In this document: one piece after another, positions 37,402 through 45,929 of the stretch
Layout: the number at the start of each line of letters is the position of its first letter
How positions within the stretch are numbered: position 1 is the first letter of the stretch
Assembly (NCBI GenBank): GCA_029778715.1
Contig: JAKOPT010000150.1
Coordinates: forward strand, 1-47,703
Source of the DNA: Actinomycetes bacterium
Lineage (GTDB): Bacteria > Actinomycetota > Actinomycetes > Actinomycetales > Dermatophilaceae
Length of the DNA: 47,703 nucleotides
Direction of reading: 5' to 3'
Position numbers and translations under genes: made by a program
The notes under the pieces: generated by a model
Database searches by the model: none
What the model saw: only the letters and a program-made list of their open reading frames with translations
What the model was told of the DNA's origin: nothing

Positions 37402-38280
37402 GTGAGCCACGCTTCGATCATTGAGGGCGACCGCCGGCTGCCGGCGGGCTACGGCCATCCGCACGCCTCGGAGGAGGCCAGGGTCCTCGCCCAGGCCGGG
37501 CTGATCCTGCGGGTGCAGGTCGGGTCCGGTGTCCATGGCACCGCCCTTGCCGGTGCGGACGACCGTGACGAGATGGGCATTTGTCTCGAACCTCCCGAGT
37601 TCGTCACCGGCTTGGCACGGGTGCCGCGGGGGATCAACGGCACCAGTGAGGTCGAGTTCGAACAGTTCCAACGGCATACGGCCTGGGATCGGCCCGGGGG
37701 GATTGCCAACCGGTCGGGCGCCGGGGACCTCGACATCGTCGTGTATGCCGCGCGCAAATGGTGCCGCTTGGCCCTCGCCGGCAACCCGACGGTGCTGCTC
37801 GCGCTCTTCGTGCCCGACGAAGAGGTGGTGTATCGCGACCGCTGTGGCGCCGAATTGGTTGACAACGCGCACCGGTTCGTGTCGCGGTTGGCGGCGGATC
37901 GTTTCTTGGGATACCTCGAGTCGCAACGAGCGGGGATGGTCGGCGCGTCCGGGACCCGGACCAACCGGCCCGAACTTGTCGCCGCCCACGGGTATGACAC
38001 GAAGTTCGCCATGCACGCGCTGCGCCTGGGCCTCCAGGGCATCGAGTTGTTGACGACCGGGCGCATCACGCTCCCCGTGCCCGAACCGGACCGGGCCTAT
38101 CTGCGTGCGGTGCGCCGCGGCGAGGTTACTCTGGCCGATGTTCTGGCCCGCTGCGACGCCGCCGAGGCGCGGTTGCGTGCGCTCCAGACCAGCGCCGACG
38201 TGCCCGACCAGCCCGACCGGGCGTGGGTCGATAGTTGGCTGCACCGCGCCCACCTTGCCTACTGGGAGTCGCTGCGCTGA
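37402..38280 (+). CDS. DNA polymerase beta-like nucleotidyltransferase (RlaP/YcgL type)
   Basis: Protein of 292 aa with the minimal nucleotidyltransferase fold. The signature is GSGVHGTALAGADDRDEMG: Gly-Ser followed by the metal-binding Asp in D-x-D-E. A third acidic residue may lie in DLDIVVYAARKW. The C-terminal helical part includes KFAMHALRLGLQGIELL. Related proteins occur in RNA-repair or antitoxin-like settings, but the substrate is unknown. GTG 37402 has no strong ribosome site and follows the upstream stop by 14 bp. Two motif copies are inside. Confidence 0.8.
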   Translation: MSHASIIEGDRRLPAGYGHPHASEEARVLAQAGLILRVQVGSGVHGTALAGADDRDEMGICLEPPEFVTGLARVPRGINGTSEVEFEQFQRHTAWDRPGGIANRSGAGDLDIVVYAARKWCRLALAGNPTVLLALFVPDEEVVYRDRCGAELVDNAHRFVSRLAADRFLGYLESQRAGMVGASGTRTNRPELVAAHGYDTKFAMHALRLGLQGIELLTTGRITLPVPEPDRAYLRAVRRGEVTLADVLARCDAAEARLRALQTSADVPDQPDRAWVDSWLHRAHLAYWESLR

Positions 38281-38297
38281 CGGCCGCGCGCCCGGAT

Positions 38298-39185
38298 TCA
38301 AATCACCGTCCGGAGCACCAGCGGCGACACCTCCACAGTGACCTGCTGCCCCCAGCCCAACAGAAGCCGATCGCTTTCCATCCCATCCCCGAAGGCGACC
38401 AGTTGCTCGGACTCACTCGTCAGGGCAAGCCCGGACTCACCGTCGAGCCGCCCCGCCACCAGGGTCGTCCGGGTAGAGCGCGACGGCCACGCCTCCCGGA
38501 CGAACCACGACAGGGCTCGCTCGTCAGGATGGGGGAGAGGCAGATGGGGAGCGAGCACTCGGCCAATCGACGCGCACCAGCCGGTTGCGCCCGTCCCGGT
38601 GCCAATCAGGATCCCCGACGACGACTGCCGCTCCCTCGCACCGTCGGCAGCCAGAACGTACCTCGCCGACTGGTGCCCCTCGTGCCCGACATAGATTTCG
38701 TTGAGCGCGTCCAGGCGTTGCCCGTCGTCGGTGGTGACCTGTGCCATGGTCCGATGGACATACGCGGCTCGACCGGCGACCACATCCGCGAGCAGATCGG
38801 GTACGGCCTGCGGCTGATGCGGCACCAGGACGCCTGCGTTGCGCGCCGGGAGCGGGTCGACGCCGATGACCGGCTGGCCCTGGAGATACTTCGCCACGTT
38901 GGCGACCAAACCGTCTTGGCCCAAAATCACGACCACGTCCGCCGGCTCGAACACGAACCGGGCGAGTTCGGCGCGCTTCACCGTGGCAGACCGCCACTCG
39001 ATCGGCACAGCCGCCCGGACCACCTCGAGCGCGGCCGCAGTCCGGGCGTGCCGGTCGAGGACTTCCACCACATCCTGGCCACGCGAACGCAGGAAGAAGT
39101 CGACCTGGCCCCGAGTGCCATGACGGGCAAGCAACTCGTCGTATTCGGTCGGGCGAATCACTACCACCACGCGCGGAGTGGTCAT
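38298..39185 (-). CDS. NAD kinase-like protein with GQDG in place of GGDG
   Basis: Protein of 295 aa with the NAD/diacylglycerol kinase fold. The hallmark GGDG appears as GQDG (residues 89-92), keeping the catalytic Asp. The NE motif is LNEIYVGH and the Gly-rich GTGTGATGW follows, both typical of NAD+ kinases that make NADP. The Gly-to-Gln change suggests altered phosphate-donor binding or a diverged role. It starts 3 bp after the SPFH gene stop and shares its operon and the NrtR-type operator. A housekeeping NAD kinase elsewhere in the genome is likely. Confidence 0.8.
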   Translation of the reverse strand: MTTPRVVVVIRPTEYDELLARHGTRGQVDFFLRSRGQDVVEVLDRHARTAAALEVVRAAVPIEWRSATVKRAELARFVFEPADVVVILGQDGLVANVAKYLQGQPVIGVDPLPARNAGVLVPHQPQAVPDLLADVVAGRAAYVHRTMAQVTTDDGQRLDALNEIYVGHEGHQSARYVLAADGARERQSSSGILIGTGTGATGWCASIGRVLAPHLPLPHPDERALSWFVREAWPSRSTRTTLVAGRLDGESGLALTSESEQLVAFGDGMESDRLLLGWGQQVTVEVSPLVLRTVI

Positions 39186-39188
39186 GGT

Positions 39189-40193
39189 CTACGCCGCGTT
39201 CTCAGAGGTGAGTTTGGCCAGCAGCCCCTGCACGAGATCGGGGGTAACGACGAGGTGGTCGATGGCGGGAAGATGCTCGGCCGCCTCGCGGACCGCCAGG
39301 GCCAGTAGCAGTTCCCGAGGCACGTTGGCGTATGCCGCGATCCGCGCCTGCTCGTTGTCGGCTGCGGCTTGACCTATCACCCGGTCGGCCTCGGCACGGG
39401 CTGCGGCAAGCGTTCGCTGGCGAGTCGCGTCCGATTCGGTGGCGACCGCGGCGACCTCCGCCTCCTGTTCGGCCTGGCGCCGCGAGTTGGCGCCCTGTTG
39501 GGCGATGAGTTGCTCCCGGCGCCGGGCCAGTTCGATCTCGTTGCTGAGTTCGTTTTCGCCGATGGCCGCCTCCCGTTCGACGGCGAGCGCGCGCCGTTCG
39601 AAGGTGGCCTTGTCGGCTTCTTGCTGGATGGCTTCGCGGGCCGGGGTCTGCAGGGCGCGCTCGACGTCGGGCTCCGGGCGGGGCAGGCCGACCCGGACAG
39701 TGACGGCCTGCAAACCGAGGGCGCCGAGACTGGGCTGGTTCCCCAGGACCCGCAGGATCGTCGCACCGAGGTGGCCAAGGTCGGCGGTCAGGACGGGCAT
39801 GAGCTCCTGACCAGCAAGCGCGGTGGCGACCGCTTCGGCGGTTGCCGCGTGGATGGCGGAACCGAGGGCCTCGAGCGGAGCCTGCTCCCAGGCTCCCGAG
39901 CGGACATCGACGGAGCAGTCGACCCGAGTCACCGTGACGCCGGGATCCTCGACCCGATAGACCACCGTGACGGGCACCGCGACATGGTGAAGATCCGCCG
40001 TTCGGATCTCCACGAGGGCCATGTGCTCGCGATCGTCGATCGGTACCTCACTGATGGCCGATGTCAGCGGCCGGAACCAAAACGCCTCACCCACCCCCGT
40101 ATGCCGTGGCGCTCCGTTCACGAGGTGGCGGACATAGGTCGTCGGGGTACTGCGCAAGTGGCGAACGAGGGGGTAGCGGGTGATGGCGGCCAT
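39189..40193 (-). CDS. SPFH/band 7 domain protein
   Basis: Protein of 334 aa. The SPFH domain (about residues 30-190; VPIDDREHMALVEIRTADLHHVAVPVTVVYRVEDP in parts) is followed by a long coiled coil rich in Ala, Glu, Arg and Gln (EADKATFERRALAVEREAAI; RRREQLIAQQGANSRRQAEQ), typical of stomatin/flotillin-like scaffolds. No clear N-terminal membrane helix is seen, so it may be peripheral. ATG 40193 lies 7 bp after AAAGGAG. It is first in the operon with the NAD kinase-like gene and divergent from the NrtR-like regulator. A motif copy encodes AAYAN. Confidence 0.85.
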   Translation of the reverse strand: MAAITRYPLVRHLRSTPTTYVRHLVNGAPRHTGVGEAFWFRPLTSAISEVPIDDREHMALVEIRTADLHHVAVPVTVVYRVEDPGVTVTRVDCSVDVRSGAWEQAPLEALGSAIHAATAEAVATALAGQELMPVLTADLGHLGATILRVLGNQPSLGALGLQAVTVRVGLPRPEPDVERALQTPAREAIQQEADKATFERRALAVEREAAIGENELSNEIELARRREQLIAQQGANSRRQAEQEAEVAAVATESDATRQRTLAAARAEADRVIGQAAADNEQARIAAYANVPRELLLALAVREAAEHLPAIDHLVVTPDLVQGLLAKLTSENAA

Positions 40194-40214
40194 GATGGCG
40201 CTCCTTTCTTTCTC

Positions 40215-40258
40215 GTCGTCTTGACGATAACCCCTCCCGGCTTTATCGTCAAGACGAC
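40215..40258. promoter_or_regulatory. symmetrical operator with overlapping divergent promoters
   Basis: Perfect 16-bp arms GTCGTCTTGACGATAA (40215-40230) and TTATCGTCAAGACGAC (40243-40258), 12 bp apart. Each arm contains its own palindrome (TCGTC-TT-GACGA and TCGTC-AA-GACGA), so two dimer sites are likely. Rightward promoter: -35 TTGACG (40221-40226), 17 bp, -10 TATCGT (40244-40249). By symmetry, the leftward promoter is -35 TTGACG (40252-40247) and -10 TATCGT (40229-40224). Binding would block both promoters at once. Confidence 0.85.
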
Positions 40259-40280
40259 GACAAAGGGGTATGCTCGCGGC

Positions 40281-40952
40281 ATGGGGTATCCGCCGTTCGC
40301 CGTGACCGTCGACCTCGTCGTCCTCACCATCCGCGCAGGTCACCTCTCGGTTCTGCTCATCGAGCGCGCGGAGGACCCGTATGCCGGCCAGTGGGCGCTC
40401 CCGGGCGGCTTCGTCCACGTGGATGAGGACGTGCGTGATGCGGCATACCGGGAACTGCGCGAGGAAACCGGGGTCATCACCGGTATCCACCTCGAACAAC
40501 TGGCGACCTACGGGGCACCGGACCGTGACCCGAGGATGCGCACGGTCTCGGTCGCGTGGCTGGCCCTCGCTCCGGACCTGCACGAGCCGGTGGCCGGCAG
40601 CGATGCGGCCGGCGCGGCCTGGGTGCCGGTCGTCGACGCCGTCAGGCATCGCCTCGCGTTCGACCACGCGGAAATCCTGCGGGACGCAATCGCGCGGGCC
40701 CGCGCCAAACTCGAGTACACCTCGCTCGCAACGGCGTTCTGCCCACCTGAGTTCACGGTCGCTCAGTTGCGCGCGGTGTATGAGGCGGTGTGGGGGCAAC
40801 AACTGGACGCCCGCAACTTCCATCGGAAAGTGACCGGGGCGGCAGGGTTTCTCGAACCCACCGGGCGGCTGACCAATGTTGACGGCGGCCGACCGGCCCA
40901 ACTGTTCCGTCCGGGACCGGCCCTTCTGCTCGACCCTCCCTTCACCCGTTGA
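40281..40952 (+). CDS. nrtR: NrtR-like regulator (Nudix domain fused to winged helix)
   Basis: Protein of 223 aa. The N-terminal Nudix domain (residues ~5-140) contains GGFVHVDEDVRDAAYRELREETG, which keeps the R-E-x-x-E-E core of the Nudix box. The C-terminal ~80 residues form a winged helix (FTVAQLRAVYEAVWGQQLDARNFHRKV). This is the build of NrtR repressors, which sense ADP-ribose-type ligands and control NAD metabolism. The NAD kinase-like gene across the operator supports that. Whether hydrolase activity remains is unclear. ATG 40281 lacks a close ribosome site. Two motif copies encode DPYAGQ and DAAYRE. Confidence 0.88.
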   Translation: MGYPPFAVTVDLVVLTIRAGHLSVLLIERAEDPYAGQWALPGGFVHVDEDVRDAAYRELREETGVITGIHLEQLATYGAPDRDPRMRTVSVAWLALAPDLHEPVAGSDAAGAAWVPVVDAVRHRLAFDHAEILRDAIARARAKLEYTSLATAFCPPEFTVAQLRAVYEAVWGQQLDARNFHRKVTGAAGFLEPTGRLTNVDGGRPAQLFRPGPALLLDPPFTR

Positions 40953-41060
40953 GGAATGCGGCTGGGTCGCCAACACACGACACGTCCCCCTGATCGAGGT
41001 GGCTCACGCCCAGGTCGGCGAGGTCGACGACGGACGGGCGTGCCCGGAGCCGGAGGTGAC

Positions 41061-41513
41061 TCAGCCCGGCTGGACCGACCAGGACGGCGGCTCGTCGAGC
41101 CCTTCCTTCTCCTCCTGCTCGGCGATCTCCGCGGTGGCCTGAACCCGACCGACGGCGTGATGGGTGGGTGCGTAGACGGCATACACCTGCATCGGTTCGT
41201 CGCCGGTGTTGATGACGTCGTGCCACGTGCCCGCCGGGACCTGGATGGCCCAACCGTCCTCGACGTCCTGGCTGAACGTCAGGTCGTCCTTGGCCGGCCC
41301 CATGACGCACCGGCCCTGCCCCTTGTCGAGGCGCAAGAACTGGTCGGTCTCGGGGTGCACCTCGAGCCCGATCGAGGAGCCGACAGGAATGGACATGAGC
41401 GTCACCTGGAGGTAGCGCCCGGTCCACGCGACGGTGCGGTAGTTCGGGTTGTCGACGGTGGCGGTTTCGATGTCGAAGGCGTTGGGGTGGGGGCCGTTGT
41501 CGATGATCTCCAT
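41061..41513 (-). CDS. cupin domain protein
   Basis: Protein of 150 aa with a single cupin barrel: motif 1 GLEVHPETDQFLRLDKGQG and motif 2 VPAGTWHDVINTG supply the expected His/Glu metal ligands (H-x-E...H). It is similar to bacterial cupins often annotated as mannose-6-phosphate isomerase-like; the reaction is unknown. ATG 41513 is chosen because the conserved N terminus MEIIDNGPHPNAF starts there. A motif copy lies in codons near the C terminus (VYAVYAP) and another just upstream of the start. Confidence 0.86.
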   Translation of the reverse strand: MEIIDNGPHPNAFDIETATVDNPNYRTVAWTGRYLQVTLMSIPVGSSIGLEVHPETDQFLRLDKGQGRCVMGPAKDDLTFSQDVEDGWAIQVPAGTWHDVINTGDEPMQVYAVYAPTHHAVGRVQATAEIAEQEEKEGLDEPPSWSVQPG

Positions 41514-41607
41514 GAGTCGAGTATGCCGCGCTCCTCCCCTTATCGTGCGGTGTCGTCGCCCTCGACGCTCCAAGCCGCCAGTTGTCGTCAATCCGCCGCA
41601 GCCGAGT

Positions 41608-42066
41608 TCAGTGACGTGAGGCGTCATCGTCGCCGAGGACGGTCAGACCGGGGATATCCCGGTAAATGCGGTCACCGGCAATCAGCGGAACACCATAGGC
41701 GAGTGCAGTCGCCGCCACCCAGGCGTCGCCGGCGTGGATCTTCTCGTGCATCGGATGACCGAGGAGACGACACGATGCCCGCAGTTCGGCGTAGCGCTGG
41801 ATGACCGACGGGGTGACGGGCAGCGTCGGGGTTTTACCGAGGGCGTCGAACAGCAGTTGACTACGCGCCGCGGACCAGCCGCGCCAGAGCGGCCAGAAAC
41901 GGAGTTCAGCCTCGGTCTGGGCCGCAATGAACACGGAACGACCGAGGAGCAGCCGCCGCCAGGACGCCACTCGCGGATCACCTTGGTGCATGGCCAGGAC
42001 TGCCCGGCTCCAGACGTCGGTGTCCACGATCACGAAGCCTGCCTCTGGAGCAGTCGGCTCAGCCAC
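41608..42066 (-). CDS. PIN domain ribonuclease, VapC-like toxin
   Basis: Protein of 152 aa with the PIN-domain acidic residues: Asp in VDTDVW (about 15-17), Glu in TEAELRF, Asp in AGDAWVAATAL and Asp in IAGDRIYRD. VapC toxins cut tRNA or rRNA. GTG 42066 overlaps the upstream gene's stop (42059) by 8 bp, so the two are translationally coupled. The partner is much larger than normal VapB antitoxins. No motif copy is inside. Activity is likely, as all key acidic residues are kept. Confidence 0.86.
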   Translation of the reverse strand: MAEPTAPEAGFVIVDTDVWSRAVLAMHQGDPRVASWRRLLLGRSVFIAAQTEAELRFWPLWRGWSAARSQLLFDALGKTPTLPVTPSVIQRYAELRASCRLLGHPMHEKIHAGDAWVAATALAYGVPLIAGDRIYRDIPGLTVLGDDDASRH

Positions 42067-42913
42067 GAATCTCCGCCAGGAAGTCCTCGAGTTCGGCGTC
42101 GGTCAGCGCCATGGGCTCGACCGGCCCCAGGGCCCGAGCCGCATCGGCGAGCGCCTGAACGTCTGGGATGCCCGGTGGCGACACCCCGAGTCGGCGCAAC
42201 GGGTCTTCGCGCGGCTCGATCACCGCACGGAGGAGCCGGTGGTGGCCCGCTCCCTGCCCGACATAGAGGACGCCCCGTGCCGCGACCAGGTGCCCCACCA
42301 GCCGAGCCGCAATGGTGGGGTGTTGGACATCGATGAGGTCGATGGCGTTTCCTGCGGCATCGCGCACCCGGAACTTCGCGCTATGCAAGTCGACCATTTC
42401 CAATTCGCCCTCGACCATGCGGTCGAGCATCGGATCGGACACCTCGCCGCGCCAGATCTGCGGGTCGATGGTCGCGGTACGGAGGGTGAGTGGCGCTCGT
42501 CGGGGAACCGCGACCACGGCGACCGGGGCGGCCCTTCGGATCGCCGCGCCCAGGTCGCCCACCGCCTCGGCGATAGTCATCGACACCGTTTCCGGCCGCT
42601 CATTCAACTGTAGACCATGAAGGAGGCGCCACAACTCGTCGTCCACGCCCTCGGCAAGCGGGTCGACTTCGCGCGCATTGCCATCGCCGACATGAAAGTG
42701 CAGCCGGGTGGATCCGGTCGACATTCCCACCCGGACCTGGGCCAATGCTTCGACAGCCGCATCGGCCCGTCCCATCCCCGGGCGGGCCGCGGCCTCCCTG
42801 GTGAGGCGATAGACCAACGTCTTGACCGCGTCGGTGACGCCCGTGAGATCGGCGGCACGAATCTGCCCCGGCGGGCTATCCATCCCCTGCAGCCGGAAAA
42901 CGTATTCACGCAT
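42059..42913 (-). CDS. unknown protein coupled to the PIN toxin (possible large antitoxin)
   Basis: Protein of 284 aa, not a recognised VapB/Phd/RelB family. It starts MREYVFRLQGMDSPPGQIRA, and its most hydrophobic part is the segment VGDLGAAIRRAAPVAVVAVP. The last ~60 residues (DAELEDFLAEIRG at the end) look helical and could wrap the toxin. ATG 42913 is fixed by a strong GGAGGAGG site 6 bp upstream. First in a two-gene operon with the PIN gene. The antitoxin role is inferred only from order and overlap. Confidence 0.7.
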   Translation of the reverse strand: MREYVFRLQGMDSPPGQIRAADLTGVTDAVKTLVYRLTREAAARPGMGRADAAVEALAQVRVGMSTGSTRLHFHVGDGNAREVDPLAEGVDDELWRLLHGLQLNERPETVSMTIAEAVGDLGAAIRRAAPVAVVAVPRRAPLTLRTATIDPQIWRGEVSDPMLDRMVEGELEMVDLHSAKFRVRDAAGNAIDLIDVQHPTIAARLVGHLVAARGVLYVGQGAGHHRLLRAVIEPREDPLRRLGVSPPGIPDVQALADAARALGPVEPMALTDAELEDFLAEIRG

Positions 42914-43007
42914 AAGCCACCTCCTCCATTCGCGGCCAGTTTGACAGAGAGCACCGACAACCCACCCGACAAGGCTGGGTCGCCGCGTCAAGCGCCCCTG
43001 CAGCGGG

Positions 43008-43034
43008 CGGCATACGGGGAAGTCGTGTATGCCG
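43008..43034. repeat. inverted motif pair upstream of clpC
   Basis: CGGCATAC (43008-43015) and GTATGCCG (43027-43034) form an inverted pair with 11 bp between them, in the gap between the divergent antitoxin-like gene and clpC. Confidence 0.8.
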
Positions 43035-43175
43035 TGAGCGAACGGCGCCCAGGTTCGGAACACCTTGGGCGGGGGTGGCGTTGGGCGGGGTGAGAACTCG
43101 CGCGCCGGTCAGGCCCCAGCGTGACGTGGAGCGCGCGGATAGCATTGAAGGACATCAAGGTCAGGAGTCATGTCC

Positions 43176-45683
43176 ATGTTCGAACGGTTCACCGACCGGG
43201 CTCGACGCGTCGTGGTGCTCGCGCAGGAAGAAGCGCGGATGCTCAACCACAACTACATCGGGACCGAGCACATCCTCCTCGGCCTCATCCACGAGGGCGA
43301 AGGCGTCGCGTCCAAGGCGCTCGAGCAGCTCGGGATCTCACTGGAAAACGTCCGCGAGCAGGTGCAGGAGATCATCGGCCAGGGCCAGCAGGCCCCCACC
43401 GGCCACATCCCGTTCACCCCGCGCGCCAAGAAGGTCCTCGAACTCTCGCTGCGCGAAGCCCTCCAGCTCGGCCACAACTACATCGGCACCGAGCACATCC
43501 TCCTCGGCCTCATCCGGGAAGGCGAAGGCGTCGCCGCCCAGGTGCTCGTCAAGCTCGGCGCCGACCTCGCCCGGGTGCGCCAGACCGTCATCCAGCTCAT
43601 TTCGGGCTACCAGGGCGGCAAGGAGACCGCGGGCGCGACGACCGGCCCGGGCAGCGGCCCCGCAGAAGGCACCCCGGCGGGCTCGCTCGTGCTCGACCAG
43701 TTCGGTCGCAACCTCACCGTCGCGGCTCGCGAGGGCAAACTCGACCCCGTCATCGGGCGCGAGAAGGAAATCGAGCGGGTCATGCAGGTGCTCTCGCGCC
43801 GCACCAAGAACAACCCGGTCCTCATCGGCGAACCCGGTGTGGGCAAGACCGCCGTCGTCGAGGGACTCGCCCAGGACATCGTGCGCGGCGACGTGCCCGA
43901 AACCCTCAAGGACAAGCAGCTCTACACGCTCGACCTCGGCGCCCTCGTGGCCGGTTCGCGCTACCGCGGCGACTTCGAGGAACGCCTCAAGAAGGTCCTC
44001 AAGGAGATCCGCACCCGCGGCGACATCGTCCTGTTCATCGACGAGATCCACACCCTCGTCGGGGCCGGGGCCGCCGAGGGCGCCATCGACGCCGCCTCGA
44101 TCCTCAAGCCGATGCTCGCCCGCGGCGAACTCCAGGTCGTCGGGGCCACCACCCTCGACGAGTACCGCAAGTACATCGAGAAGGATGCCGCGCTGGAGCG
44201 GCGCTTCCAGCCCATCCAGGTCCAGGAGCCCACGCTCGCGCACGCCATCGAGATCCTCAAGGGGCTGCGCGACCGCTACGAGGCCCACCACCGGGTGTCC
44301 ATCACCGACGGGGCCCTTGTGGCCGCGGCCAACATGGCTGACCGCTACATCAACGACCGGCACCTGCCCGACAAGGCCATCGACCTCATCGACGAGGCGG
44401 GGGCCCGCCTGCGCATCCGCCGGATGACCGCCCCCGCCGACCTGCGCGAATTCGACGACAAGATCGCCGCCGTCATCCGCGAGAAGGAATCGGCCATCGA
44501 CGGCCAGGACTTCGAGAAGGCCGCCCGGCTGCGTGACGACGAGAAGAACCTGCGCGCGGAGAAGGAGCGCCGGGAGGCCGAATGGCGCAACGGGGACATG
44601 GACGTCGTCGCCGAGGTCAACGAGGAACTCATCGCCGAGGTGCTCGCGGCCTCGACCGGCATACCCGTCTTCAAACTCACCGAGGAGGAGTCGGCTCGCC
44701 TGCTCCACATGGAAGACGAACTCCACAAGCGGGTCGTCGGCATGGACGACGCCATCAAGGCGCTCTCGCAGGCGATTCGGCGCACGCGCGCCGGCCTGAA
44801 AGACCCGCGCCGTCCGGGTGGGTCGTTCATCTTCGCCGGGCCCACGGGTGTCGGCAAGACCGAGTTGGCCAAGACGCTCGCCGAGTTCCTCTTCGGGGAC
44901 GAGGACGCGCTCATCCAGCTCGATATGAGCGAGTACTCCGAGAAGCACACGGTCTCGCGCCTGTTCGGTTCGCCCCCCGGTTACGTCGGCTACGAAGAAG
45001 GCGGCCAACTCACCGAAAAGGTGCGGCGTCGCCCGTTCTCGGTCGTCCTCTTCGACGAGGTCGAAAAGGCGCACCCGGAGATCTTCAACTCCCTCCTGCA
45101 GGTCCTCGAAGACGGCCGCCTCACCGACTCCCAGGGCCGGGTCGTCGACTTCAAGAACACCGTCATCATCATGACGACCAACCTCGGCACCCGCGACATC
45201 TCCAAGGCGGCCATGGGCTTCAGCGCCGGGCCCGACACCCGCACCGACTACGAGCGGATGAAGGCCAAGGTCACCGACGAACTCAAGCAGCACTTCCGCC
45301 CCGAGTTCCTCAACCGGGTCGACGACACCATCGTCTTCCCGCAGTTGACCCAGGACGAGATCGTCCAGATCGTCGACCTCGAGATCGCCAAACTCGACAA
45401 GCGCCTCAAGGACAAGGACATGGGCATCCTGCTCACGGACGCGGCCAAGAACCTGCTCGCGACCAAGGGCTACGACCCGGTCCTCGGCGCCCGTCCGTTG
45501 CGCCGCACCATCCAGCGCGAAATCGAGGACACCCTCTCCGAGAAGATCCTCTTCGGCGAACTGGTGGCCGGCGAAATCGTCACCGTCGACGTCGAGGGCG
45601 AGGGCAAGGAGGCGCACTTCACCTTCAACGGCGCCCCCCAAGCCCGTGAGTTGAACGTCCCGATGGTGGTCGGCTCCGACTGA
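43176..45683 (+). CDS. clpC: ATP-dependent Clp protease ATP-binding subunit ClpC
   Basis: AAA+ unfoldase of ~835 aa that feeds proteins to ClpP. Two Clp N repeats (residues ~5-140; [20 protein letters not shown] and [20 protein letters not shown]) come first. AAA-1 has GEPGVGKT and [13 protein letters not shown]; a UVR-type middle helix follows ([20 protein letters not shown]); AAA-2 has [12 protein letters not shown] and [11 protein letters not shown]. The C-terminal tail lacks long extensions. ATG 43176 is preferred over 43170 because AGGAG (43163-43167) is then 8 nt away and family proteins begin [11 protein letters not shown]. The only motif copy encodes TGIPVF with a rare ATA codon. A strong palindrome follows. 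Confidence 0.97.
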   Translation: MFERFTDRARRVVVLAQEEARMLNHNYIGTEHILLGLIHEGEGVASKALEQLGISLENVREQVQEIIGQGQQAPTGHIPFTPRAKKVLELSLREALQLGHNYIGTEHILLGLIREGEGVAAQVLVKLGADLARVRQTVIQLISGYQGGKETAGATTGPGSGPAEGTPAGSLVLDQFGRNLTVAAREGKLDPVIGREKEIERVMQVLSRRTKNNPVLIGEPGVGKTAVVEGLAQDIVRGDVPETLKDKQLYTLDLGALVAGSRYRGDFEERLKKVLKEIRTRGDIVLFIDEIHTLVGAGAAEGAIDAASILKPMLARGELQVVGATTLDEYRKYIEKDAALERRFQPIQVQEPTLAHAIEILKGLRDRYEAHHRVSITDGALVAAANMADRYINDRHLPDKAIDLIDEAGARLRIRRMTAPADLREFDDKIAAVIREKESAIDGQDFEKAARLRDDEKNLRAEKERREAEWRNGDMDVVAEVNEELIAEVLAASTGIPVFKLTEEESARLLHMEDELHKRVVGMDDAIKALSQAIRRTRAGLKDPRRPGGSFIFAGPTGVGKTELAKTLAEFLFGDEDALIQLDMSEYSEKHTVSRLFGSPPGYVGYEEGGQLTEKVRRRPFSVVLFDEVEKAHPEIFNSLLQVLEDGRLTDSQGRVVDFKNTVIIMTTNLGTRDISKAAMGFSAGPDTRTDYERMKAKVTDELKQHFRPEFLNRVDDTIVFPQLTQDEIVQIVDLEIAKLDKRLKDKDMGILLTDAAKNLLATKGYDPVLGARPLRRTIQREIEDTLSEKILFGELVAGEIVTVDVEGEGKEAHFTFNGAPQARELNVPMVVGSD

Positions 45684-45702
45684 GCCCCGGCACCAAAGAC
45701 GT

Positions 45703-45742
45703 GAGCGGGCGGCATACCGATCGATCGGTATGCCGCCCGCTC
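45703..45742. terminator. perfect 40-bp palindrome built from two motif copies, after clpC
   Basis: Each 20-bp half is the exact reverse complement of the other; the left half is GAGCGGGCGGCATACCGATC. CGGCATAC lies at 45710-45717 and GTATGCCG at 45728-45735. It begins 20 bp after the clpC stop and can form a strong stem, so it probably ends transcription. Confidence 0.85.
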
Positions 45743-45750
45743 GCCGTTCT

Positions 45751-45836
45751 CCCCTTTCCCGCCTGAACCGTCCACCGTCCACTTCGCACCCCAAAGGTTC
45801 CTGTGCGAGGTGCACCTTTCCCACCTGAACCTCGAC
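45751..45836 (-). repeat. 84-bp dispersed repeat, copy B
   Basis: The reverse complement matches 14089-14172: same GGGAAAGG ends and TTGGGGTGCGAAGTGGACG core, with a few short substitutions and indels. It is inserted between the clpC palindrome and the acetyltransferase. Confidence 0.7.
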
Positions 45837-45916
45837 CGGCCGCCCAGCCACCACCGACGAGCGGCCACCACCGTGCGGCTGATAGGGCACCCGCCGACCC
45901 CGAGGATCGCAACGCC

Positions 45917-45922
45917 GTAAAG
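45917..45922 (+). promoter_or_regulatory. putative -10 box, nearly leaderless
   Basis: TAAAGT lies 7 bp before GTG 45930. No ribosome site is present, so the mRNA probably begins at the start codon. Confidence 0.45.
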
Positions 45923-45929
45923 TGCCCCC

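Noticed and set aside
42955..42975. Another copy of the 32-nt element (ACAACCCACC...)
   Set aside because: Only about 10 nt match; the TATTGGTCGA core and the arms are missing.
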